From Shewanella sp. 10N.286.48.A6 (GTDB taxonomy: Bacteria; Pseudomonadota; Gammaproteobacteria; Enterobacterales; Shewanellaceae), in NCBI RefSeq assembly GCF_002873135.1, contig NZ_MCVI01000019.1, positions 13,116 to 77,115 of the forward strand: 64,000 bases of DNA, given 5' to 3'. The notes below the pieces were generated by a model. That model ran no database searches. It saw nothing but the letters and a program-made list of their open reading frames with translations, and was not told where the DNA came from. The position numbers and the translations under genes were made by a program. This document shows, one piece after another, positions 57,025 to 64,000 of this stretch (positions are counted from its first letter, which is position 1; every line of letters begins with the position of its first letter).

Positions 57025-58416
57025 ATGTATGATCCTTTAATAACCCCGAATGCTGCTTCACAACCACTGGCCAATAGCTATTGGGCAAGTACCCAAGCTT
57101 TGCCGCCACGCTTACCTCACCTAAGTGGTCATCAGCAAACGGATGTCGCGATAATTGGCGGCGGTTATACAGGATTACTGACGGCATATTATCTCGCCAG
57201 TAAATACCATATAGATTGCCATGTATTAGAGGCAAACCAAGTGGGTTTTGGTGCCAGCGCCCGTAATGCAGGTTTTGTATTAAAGGGCTCGGGCAGGTTG
57301 GGCTATGCCGCTATGGCAAAACGTTGGGATTTAGCCACCACTAAAGCCATTTATGGCGAGTTTAGCCAAGCTGTCGAGCGCGTTGAATCACTAATTCATA
57401 AATACAATATAGAGTGTGATCCGCAGGAGAAAGGCTACTTAAAGGTGGCGCATAACCCTAAGGCGTTGCAGCAGCTTAAAACAGCCGCTGACTTTATTCA
57501 GCAGCATTTAATACCTTCACCATTAGACAGTAAATCACCCTCGTCAGCAGGCTCTGCAAATATGGATCAGCATGCGCAATTTATTAATGCTGCAGACTTT
57601 CGCCGAGATTATTTAAATCATCACCAAGCCTATGGCGCACTGCGATTAAGTGATGGCTTTGGGGTAAACCCGCTAAAGTTATTGCTGGGCTATAAATCAA
57701 TGGTTGAGCATCAAGGTGTCACCCTATCTGAAAGCTCATGCGTGCTTGACTGGATCGAGGAAAATGGCAAGCACCGTCTGTTCACTGAGCATGGTGTGTT
57801 AAGCGCAAATAAAGTGATAGTGGCCGCCAATGGCTATACGCCCAAAGCGTTTAATCACCGCATTGATGAAAAGTTTTTGCCAATACTCAGTAATATTATC
57901 GTCACTGAGCCACTTAGTGCTGATGAGCTGCAAGCCGCTGGTCTATTTAGCCATCAAGTAACCATGGACACCCGCATTTTAAAATATTACTTCAGGTTAC
58001 TGCCTGATAATCGATTACTGTTTGGCGGCCGCGGCGCTGTGTGGGGGAAAGACGCTGCAGATCCGATTTATGGTCAGCGACTCAAGCTGGCCATGAATAA
58101 ATGCTTTCCTGCATTAGCGACTAAAAAAGTGGCCTATAACTGGACGGGCTGGATAGCGGCATCAATGGATGATATGCCCCATGTAGTTGAGAAAAACGGC
58201 GTGGGTTACAGCTTAGGTTATTGCGGCGCTGGGGTGTCTTTTAGTGCACAAGCGGCTTTTCGATTAGCCCAAAGTATTGCCGGTGAAACACCAACTGAAA
58301 TTGCTAATTTACCACTTTATCAAAACCCATTACCCCGTTTGCCCTTTGCTAAAGCAAGGCGAATAGGGCAATGGGGTTACTATCATTATGGCTGGTTGAA
58401 AGACCGTTTTGGATAA
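57025..58416 (+). CDS. FAD-dependent amine oxidoreductase (DAO/PuuB-like)
   Basis: The 463-residue protein has an N-terminal dinucleotide fold (DVAIIGGGYTGLLTAYYL), the motif GFGASARNAGFVLKGSGR seen in gamma-glutamylputrescine oxidase (PuuB) and related D-amino acid oxidase-type enzymes, and near the end YNWTGWIAASMDDMPHVVE and YCGAGVSFSAQAAFRLAQ. The ATG at 57025 lies 10 bases after AAGAG; a longer frame begins at 56965. No put or puu genes are near, so the amine substrate is unknown. Confidence 0.83.
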   Translation: MYDPLITPNAASQPLANSYWASTQALPPRLPHLSGHQQTDVAIIGGGYTGLLTAYYLASKYHIDCHVLEANQVGFGASARNAGFVLKGSGRLGYAAMAKRWDLATTKAIYGEFSQAVERVESLIHKYNIECDPQEKGYLKVAHNPKALQQLKTAADFIQQHLIPSPLDSKSPSSAGSANMDQHAQFINAADFRRDYLNHHQAYGALRLSDGFGVNPLKLLLGYKSMVEHQGVTLSESSCVLDWIEENGKHRLFTEHGVLSANKVIVAANGYTPKAFNHRIDEKFLPILSNIIVTEPLSADELQAAGLFSHQVTMDTRILKYYFRLLPDNRLLFGGRGAVWGKDAADPIYGQRLKLAMNKCFPALATKKVAYNWTGWIAASMDDMPHVVEKNGVGYSLGYCGAGVSFSAQAAFRLAQSIAGETPTEIANLPLYQNPLPRLPFAKARRIGQWGYYHYGWLKDRFG

Positions 58417-58420
58417 CAGC

Positions 58421-58468
58421 TTATATAGTCATTTATATAGTCATTTATATAGTCACTTATATAGCAGC
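58421..58468. repeat. 12-bp tandem repeat, four units
   Basis: TTATATAGTCAT occurs twice exactly, then TTATATAGTCAC and TTATATAGCAGC, just after the oxidoreductase stop. No hairpin terminator is seen in this gap. Confidence 0.9.
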
Positions 58469-58492
58469 AGGCTAAGTCCGTATTTTTGAAAT

Positions 58493-59974
58493 TTATAAAC
58501 CTTCTGTGAGTTGCAGTGATTCATCTAGCGGTTGTATTTTGATATTGAAATACGCATAGGATGCACTGATGAATGGGCAAACTAGGTTAAAGATCGCATA
58601 AGGCAAATAAGCAATGGTCGCTACGCCTAAGGTACTGGCCATGAAAGCGCCGCAGGTATTCCACGGGATAAGTGGGCTAGTTACTGTAGCTGAATCTTCT
58701 AGAGTACGGCTTAGATTAACTGGCGCTAGTTTGCGTTTTTGATATTCAATTTTGAGCATTCTACCGGGTAGTACAATGGCGATATATTGATCTGCAGTAA
58801 TGATATTTGCGCCGATACACACACCCAAGGTGGTGATAATTAAGCTGCTGGTTCCCGTGACTAAAGCTAAAATACTTTCTAGCAAGCGAGATAATGATCC
58901 CGTTACTTCCATTACGCCGCCAAATGTCATTGCACATAGAATCAGCCAAACCGTGGTGACCATGCTGCTCATACCGCCGCGACTCAGTAAGTTATCGAGT
59001 ACCGCATCACCTGTAGTTGCCACATAACCATCAAACATCGCAATCCAAATACCTTTAATGAGCGCCACAATCGGTAGCAGATTATCCTCATTAACATAGC
59101 TGACCACGTTATCGAATTGGAAAATAGCGGCGCAAATCGCCCCTGCTAGGGTACCTAAAATGACAGTAGGAAAGGCTGGCATCTTTTTGTTAGCAAAAAA
59201 CAACACCACTAATAAAGGAATAAGCAGATGCAGGCCGGGTTGGTAAGTTTCTTCCAGCAGTAACAGGGTGTTATCAAGATCTGAATTGAAGCTAGCAACA
59301 TCGGCTGATAGCCCTAAAACGGTGAAGACTATTAGCGCAATGATAATGCTGGGAACCGTAGTCCAAGTCATGTATTTGATGTGGCTGAAAATATCAGAGC
59401 CTGCAACCGCTGGCGCTAGGTTGGTTGTGTCTGATAATGGTGACATTTTATCGCCAAAATAGGCGCCGCTAATAATCGCGCCAGCGGTGATATTAATATC
59501 TAATCCCATAGCGGAAGCTATACCAATTAAGGCAATACCTAGGGTACCCGCCACAGTCCAAGAGCTACCAATACTGATCGCGACCACGGCACATAAAATA
59601 CAGCTAGCGGCATAAAAATATTGAGGGTGCAAAATCTGCATGCCGTAATAAATCATTGTCGGCACCGTGCCTGCCAAAATCCAAGTGCCAATCAGCGAGC
59701 CCACGGTAAATAGAATTAACAAGGCGCCAGTGGCAACACCAATACTTTTAATGATGCCGCGTTCCATTTCATTCCAGCTATAGCCATTTTTATAACCGAT
59801 AAGAATGGCAATACAGGCCGCGAGGATCAGCGCGATTTGATTTGCACCAGAAGAACTATCTGAAGAGAAAAGATACACCGCAGTGCCTAGCATTGCGATG
59901 AGGGCAAAGACGGGTGCAAGGGCATCGAGCAAACTGGGCTGTTTGTGTTTGTTTAGCTTTTGCTTATCAGACAT
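58493..59974 (-). CDS. NhaC-type Na+/H+ antiporter
   Basis: The 493-residue membrane protein has about twelve helices. Family marks are SIGSSWTVAGTLGIALIGI, GAIISGAYFGDKMSPLSDTTNLAPA and GANIITADQYIAIVLPGRML, as in NhaC-type antiporters, some of which swap malate and lactate or use other ions. I chose the ATG at 59974 (MSDKQKLNKHK) with AGAG upstream; an upstream frame to 60082 has a polar tail unlike the family. It lies opposite the oxidoreductase gene. Confidence 0.87.
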   Translation of the reverse strand: MSDKQKLNKHKQPSLLDALAPVFALIAMLGTAVYLFSSDSSSGANQIALILAACIAILIGYKNGYSWNEMERGIIKSIGVATGALLILFTVGSLIGTWILAGTVPTMIYYGMQILHPQYFYAASCILCAVVAISIGSSWTVAGTLGIALIGIASAMGLDINITAGAIISGAYFGDKMSPLSDTTNLAPAVAGSDIFSHIKYMTWTTVPSIIIALIVFTVLGLSADVASFNSDLDNTLLLLEETYQPGLHLLIPLLVVLFFANKKMPAFPTVILGTLAGAICAAIFQFDNVVSYVNEDNLLPIVALIKGIWIAMFDGYVATTGDAVLDNLLSRGGMSSMVTTVWLILCAMTFGGVMEVTGSLSRLLESILALVTGTSSLIITTLGVCIGANIITADQYIAIVLPGRMLKIEYQKRKLAPVNLSRTLEDSATVTSPLIPWNTCGAFMASTLGVATIAYLPYAIFNLVCPFISASYAYFNIKIQPLDESLQLTEGL

Positions 59975-60435
59975 TGAGTGATCTCTATTATTATTTTTTT
60001 GGGGTGTGATGAGATTTTTTATATTTATGCTGGCTGTTGCGCTGTCAGTATTATTTGTTATTAACTTGTGACAGGCTGACATCCTGCCATAGGTCTAAGG
60101 GGTAAGTCGATGTTTTATGGCAATGACCAGCAGTGATAAAAAATGTGGCTCTTTGGAGCTGATGAGGCGATTGTGACTATTAAGTTAACTCAGTAAAATA
60201 GCTATTCGCTTAGGCTAATAAAAGTGAATAACTATGTAATATTTATAATGTGCTTTTTATCGAAACCTTAGCCTTTGTTTGAATAAATAGTCTTTGTATG
60301 AATAAATTTTTATCATTCTTACAAATACTTGTATGTGTATTTTTGCTTATATCCTAGACTGTATTATTGAGAGCTTAGAGTTCAGTTTCAGCACTATTTC
60401 ATCACTATTTCATCATCAGTTAGAGAGTTAATATC
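59975..60435. other. Divergent intergenic region, NhaC and HlyD genes
   Basis: About 460 bp, very AT-rich. A 16-bp direct repeat with one mismatch, CTTTG(T/A)TTGAATAAAT-like, occurs at 60273-60288 and 60292-60307, and CACTATTTCAT is repeated head to tail at 60392-60402 and 60403-60413. These may be regulator sites for the efflux pair. No gene is supported. Confidence 0.5.
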
Positions 60436-61500
60436 ATGTCCTCAGCGGAAAAATCATCTCGTAAGTTAAGTTTTTATATCATTGGTGTGATCCTGTTTGT
60501 GTGGATATATAGCCTATGGGCCGATCGGGTCACTCCGATGACTGGCGATGCGAGAGTTCATTCCTATTTGGTGAGAGTTGCCAGCCAAGTGGCTGGTAAT
60601 ATCACCGATGTTAATGTCAAAAATAACCAAGTGGTAGAGGCGGGTGAGGTGCTGTTTAAAATCGACCCACGAAACTATCAAATTGCCTTACAATCAGCCC
60701 AAGCCAACCTTGCTTTAACAGGGCAAAGTATTGGCGCAAATACCGCCGCGGTTGAAGTTGCTCAAGCTAAAGTCATTGATGCATTAGCAGCTCGCAATAA
60801 CGCCAAAGAGCAAGCGGTAAGGATCACCGAGTTAGCAGCGCAGGGGGTATTAAGCCAATCTGATTTAGACAATGCAATTGAGTCTCGAGATCGAACCCAA
60901 GCCAGTTATAACGCCGCAGAAGCCTCATTAGTACAAGCCAAACAAAATTTAGGCCCACAGGGTGAAAATAACCCGCAGTTATTGGCGGCCATGGCCAACC
61001 TTGAGCAAGCGCAGCTAGACTTACAGCGCACCGAAGTGATTGCGCCTTCACAAGGTGTCGTGACCAATTTACAACTTACTCTAGGGCAAAGAGCCACGGT
61101 TGGCACGCCGATGCTGACCTTTATTGATCCCCGCGGTATTTGGATTTCAGCACTGGTTAGAGAAAACTCTCTAGAGCATATTCGTGAGGGGCAACGAGTT
61201 GAAATTGTGCTCGATGCACTGCCAGGGAGGGTGTTGAATGGCAAAGTCGATAGCATAGGTTGGGGGACTGGTGGCAGTAATAATATTGACCAAGCAACAG
61301 GCTTTTTAACCGCAGATACCACTTCGTTAAATGCCCAGCGTTACCCGGTTAACATTGTTTTTGAAAACGATGATATACCGCAAAACATTCGTTATGGCTC
61401 CCAAGCTACCGTTGCCTTTTTTACAGAGCAAAGCAGCTTTGGCGAATGGTTAGCTAAAATTTGGATCCGAGTTGTGAGCGTGTGGACCTATGTTTCGTAA
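60436..61500 (+). CDS. HlyD-family membrane fusion protein
   Basis: The 354-residue periplasmic adaptor has one N-terminal membrane helix (YIIGVILFVWIYSLWA), a beta-barrel/lipoyl part (VTDVNVKNNQVVEAGEVLFKIDPRNYQI split by a coiled coil) and the barrel region VIAPSQGVVTNLQLTLGQRATVG. It belongs to the EmrA/AaeA type that spans to an outer-membrane channel. It overlaps the next membrane gene by 11 bp. GAGAG lies 12 bases before the ATG. Confidence 0.88.
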   Translation: MSSAEKSSRKLSFYIIGVILFVWIYSLWADRVTPMTGDARVHSYLVRVASQVAGNITDVNVKNNQVVEAGEVLFKIDPRNYQIALQSAQANLALTGQSIGANTAAVEVAQAKVIDALAARNNAKEQAVRITELAAQGVLSQSDLDNAIESRDRTQASYNAAEASLVQAKQNLGPQGENNPQLLAAMANLEQAQLDLQRTEVIAPSQGVVTNLQLTLGQRATVGTPMLTFIDPRGIWISALVRENSLEHIREGQRVEIVLDALPGRVLNGKVDSIGWGTGGSNNIDQATGFLTADTTSLNAQRYPVNIVFENDDIPQNIRYGSQATVAFFTEQSSFGEWLAKIWIRVVSVWTYVS

Positions 61501-62497
61501 TGCGGTGAATCCGATCATCAGGCTGGTATTTTTCCCGGTCTTTTTGCTGTTTTATTTGCAATACTCTGGGGCGGCTATGCCTATTTTAGCGCCGATGTTT
61601 GTGGTGATATTTTTAACCATCATGCCATCAAAGCCGCCTATGAGTATGTTACTTAAACTGCTTATCATATTATTCTTTCTTAGCTTTATATTGGTGTTTC
61701 TTGCTGGGGTGTTAAAAGACACTCCCACAGGTTATGCGCTATTTTGCTGGGGATTATTTTTTTGGTGCTTTTACCGCAGTCATCACGATCCTAAAGATAT
61801 GCTTGCCACCTTAGCCTTAATGGTGGTGATTATCATGACAGTGATGAATTTCCAAATGGGTGCGCCAGTGGACGTGTTACCTTGGTTGATGTTTGAAGCC
61901 TTTTTAATTGCCATCGTTATCACCTACATCAGTTTTTTATTATTCCCAGGTGATGAGCAAGATATTTTAATGGATGAAACCGTTAAAGAAGGGGCGCAAA
62001 CTAACATTGGGCTTATCATGTTTAAAGCCACCGCCATGTGTATTACGCTGGTGGTACTTATCAGTATTGGCAGTACGCAAACCATGCTGATTGCCATCAC
62101 CATTGGCAGTTTGATTAAAATTCCTATCGCGAATGATCATCGTATTTATAGCCAGAATAAAATTGTCACCACCGCCACTGGGATCTTATTTACCTTACCT
62201 GTGATGCTACTGTTTGCCTTTGGGGTTTCAACTTGGATGTTAATTGGGGTGACGTTATTTTGCGGGCTGCAGTTAGCTTGCTTTGGCATTCGTCGACAAT
62301 GTCGCTTTAGTATTTACCAGTTATTGTTTACTAATTTTATCGTATTAACGTATCAAATCATTAAGCACCAAGCGGCAGATTCACTGTCGTCTGAATTTAC
62401 CCGTTTAATCTCGATTGTTATTGCCATACTGGTTGGGGTGTTGATTTTGAATTTAAGCAAACACTCGGCGGTGCCTTTAGTAAAGGAAGATAAATAG
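61490..62497 (+). CDS. DUF2955-type inner-membrane transporter subunit
   Basis: The 335-residue protein has about nine to ten helices (for example LVFFPVFLLFYLQY, LIILFFLSFILVFLAGVL, ATMCITLVVLISIGSTQTML region) and resembles the membrane half of DUF2955/FUSC-like efflux systems such as the AaeB type. The start at 61490 lies within the HlyD gene, eleven bases before its stop, so the two are coupled. The partner adaptor and position make an exporter of aromatic acids or drugs likely; this is inference. Confidence 0.78.
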   Translation: MFRNAVNPIIRLVFFPVFLLFYLQYSGAAMPILAPMFVVIFLTIMPSKPPMSMLLKLLIILFFLSFILVFLAGVLKDTPTGYALFCWGLFFWCFYRSHHDPKDMLATLALMVVIIMTVMNFQMGAPVDVLPWLMFEAFLIAIVITYISFLLFPGDEQDILMDETVKEGAQTNIGLIMFKATAMCITLVVLISIGSTQTMLIAITIGSLIKIPIANDHRIYSQNKIVTTATGILFTLPVMLLFAFGVSTWMLIGVTLFCGLQLACFGIRRQCRFSIYQLLFTNFIVLTYQIIKHQAADSLSSEFTRLISIVIAILVGVLILNLSKHSAVPLVKEDK

Positions 62498-62547
62498 TTT
62501 AATAAGCTCCTAATACTTTAATGGAATTGAATTTTGAACGCTAAAAC

Positions 62548-62594
62548 AAAAATCCCTGTGACTTTTGGCATTAGTTGCCATCACAGGGATTTTT
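62548..62594. terminator. Bidirectional terminator between the efflux genes and purD
   Basis: AAAAATCCCTGTGA and TCACAGGGATTTTT pair over 14 bp, and an inner stem TGGCA/TGCCA closes the loop. Flanking A and T runs serve both convergent genes. Confidence 0.93.
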
Positions 62595-62619
62595 TTAATT
62601 CAGCATTAGGCTAAAAAAA

Positions 62620-63921
62620 TTAACCTTTATCTTGCTCACGTGCGATAGCGCGGTAGGCAATATCAGTGCGGAAGTAGACGTCATCCCAGTGGATAGCATC
62701 GACTAGCTTGTATGCGCTAGCTTGTGCTTCTGTCACAGTGTTACCTAGTGCTGTGGCACATAAAACGCGGCCGCCTGCAGTGACAACATGGCCGTCTTTC
62801 ATGGCGGTGCCAGCGTGGAATACTTTGGCGTTGTTATCACCTAATGATAAACCGTCAATCACGTCAGCTTTACGGTAAGCATCTGGGTATCCGCCTGCTG
62901 CAAGTACAACACCGACTGCTGCGCGTGAATCAAATTCAGCAGTCACTTTATCTAACTCACCCCGGGTAGCGGCTAGACAAAGCTCAACTAAGTCTGATTG
63001 CAGACGCATCATGATTGGCTGCGTTTCTGGGTCGCCAAAGCGGCAGTTGTACTCAAGTACTTTTGCGCTGCCATCTGGAGAAATCATTAAGCCTGCGTAT
63101 AAGAAGCCGGTGTAAACATTGCCTTCTGCTGCCATGCCGTCGACCGTTGGGCGGATAACATTAGCAATGGTCCAGTCGTGAACAACTTGGGTCACTACTG
63201 GTGCAGGTGAATATGCACCCATGCCGCCAGTGTTAGGGCCGTTATCGCCGTTATCACGGGCTTTATGGTCCTGGCTGGTGGCCATTGCTAAAATGTTTTT
63301 ACCATCTACCATTACGATAAAGCTGGCTTCTTCACCTTTTAAAAATTCTTCGATAACAACCCGTGAACCTGCTTCACCAAACTTGTTACCTGCTAGCATG
63401 TCTTCGATTGCGGCGTCAGCTTCAGCTTGGTCTGCCGCGATAATCACGCCTTTACCCGCTGCTAAGCCGTCAGCTTTAATCACCACAGGGAAACCTGTTT
63501 TGTTGGTTAACTCAACTGAGTAAGCTTTTGCTGCTTCAATTTCAGTGAAGTTTGAGTAGTCAGCTGTTGGGATGTTATGACGTGCTAAAAAGTCTTTAGT
63601 GAAGGCTTTTGAAGACTCAAGCTGTGCAGCGCCTTGAGTTGGACCAAAGATAGGCAAACCTGCTTCGTTAAAGGCATCCACTACGCCAAGTGCTAATGGT
63701 ACTTCTGGGCCAACAATGGTGAGTTCAATTTTATTATCTTGAGCAAATTTAACCAGCTCTGAAATTGCTTCAACCTTAATGTCGATGTTTTCTAGTTTTG
63801 GCTCTAAGGCTGTACCAGCATTACCTGGTGCAACAAAAACTGTTTCAACTTGAGCTGATTGTGCTGCTTTCCAAGCTAACGCATGTTCGCGTCCGCCGCC
63901 ACCAATAACAAATACTTGCAT
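62620..63921 (-). CDS. purD: Phosphoribosylamine-glycine ligase
   Basis: PurD joins glycine to phosphoribosylamine in purine synthesis. The 433-residue ATP-grasp enzyme opens with MQVFVIGGGGREHALAW, then GPEVPLALGVVDAF, FGPTQGAAQLESSKAFTKDFL, VIKADGLAAGKGV, EEFLKGEEASF, GPNTGGMGAYSPAP, and LEYNCRFGDPETQ. AGAGGA precedes the ATG by 8 bases. purH is usually upstream of purD; the window ends 79 bp past this start and no purH is seen in those bases. Confidence 0.97.
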   Translation of the reverse strand: MQVFVIGGGGREHALAWKAAQSAQVETVFVAPGNAGTALEPKLENIDIKVEAISELVKFAQDNKIELTIVGPEVPLALGVVDAFNEAGLPIFGPTQGAAQLESSKAFTKDFLARHNIPTADYSNFTEIEAAKAYSVELTNKTGFPVVIKADGLAAGKGVIIAADQAEADAAIEDMLAGNKFGEAGSRVVIEEFLKGEEASFIVMVDGKNILAMATSQDHKARDNGDNGPNTGGMGAYSPAPVVTQVVHDWTIANVIRPTVDGMAAEGNVYTGFLYAGLMISPDGSAKVLEYNCRFGDPETQPIMMRLQSDLVELCLAATRGELDKVTAEFDSRAAVGVVLAAGGYPDAYRKADVIDGLSLGDNNAKVFHAGTAMKDGHVVTAGGRVLCATALGNTVTEAQASAYKLVDAIHWDDVYFRTDIAYRAIAREQDKG

Positions 63922-64000
63922 CTTTTAATCCTCTTATAGCTGCGCCAAGGTCTCAATTTCTGCTTCAAACATGCTCACTTATGCTTATAAGCTCCGCGTG

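Noticed and set aside
60906..61322. 138-residue minus-strand frame inside the HlyD gene
   Set aside because: Antisense shadow of a clear coding region with no recognisable domain.
63922..64000. End of purH upstream of purD
   Set aside because: None of the minus-strand frames in the last 79 bases reads as the known PurH C-terminus, and a 14-codon frame there is too short to support.

Overview
The window is chromosomal DNA of a gammaproteobacterium, most likely a Shewanella of low-to-moderate GC content. I base this on protein sequence likeness and gene order: lysA-dapF-DUF484-xerC-yigB, prmA-dusB-fis beside a Wolinella-type frdCAB, rhlB-gppA divergent from trxA-rho, and ubiE-ubiJ-ubiB-tatABC-tatD leading into hemB. 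A very large secreted S8 protease with a GlyGly-CTERM tail also fits. No rRNA, tRNA, insertion sequence, prophage or CRISPR array was seen. Species cannot be named from this window.

Layout. 1-4047: lysine/cell-wall and recombinase operon (lysA end, dapF, DUF484, xerC, HAD phosphatase). 4048-8094: a hemerythrin-type nitrosative-stress gene with NsrR-like and CRP-like sites, a kelch protein whose leader holds a 12-bp minisatellite, and a PepSY membrane pair. 8095-18349: giant S8 protease, LysR regulator, then a periplasmic binding protein with a hybrid sensor kinase. 18548-23866: a domain-expanded helicase IV, convergent with an operon of a WYL-type regulator and a second FtsZ-like GTPase. 24134-27704: fis-dusB-prmA and a LysR regulator. 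27917-31470: frdCAB. 31570-35889: rho, trxA, rhlB and a short Ppx/GppA protein. 35989-45696: periplasmic thioredoxin, hemB, a diguanylate cyclase, tatD, tatCBA, ubiBJE. 45976-51746: arginase-family enzyme, rraA, PAP2 phosphatase, glycosyltransferase, rsd and hemE, with a likely small RNA between the last two. 52037-56174: a small membrane protein, then a two-component system downstream of two spondin-domain exported proteins. 56328-64000: GNAT, FAD oxidoreductase, NhaC antiporter, HlyD/DUF2955 efflux pair and purD.

How the parts work together. Much of the window is core metabolism and information processing (heme, ubiquinone, purine, lysine, Tat export, Rho, RhlB, Fis, Rsd). The accessory interest lies in a few units: the WYL-FtsZ paralog operon with a perfect 10-bp inverted repeat before the FtsZ start, the helicase-nuclease-zinc finger fusion facing it, the binding-protein/hybrid-kinase pair, and the spondin/two-component operon. 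The best candidate for an undescribed system is the WYL-FtsZ operon at 21648-23866. The best candidate for an unannotated gene is a roughly 90-nt RNA on the minus strand at about 50364-50453. All functional assignments come from reading motifs; no database search was run.
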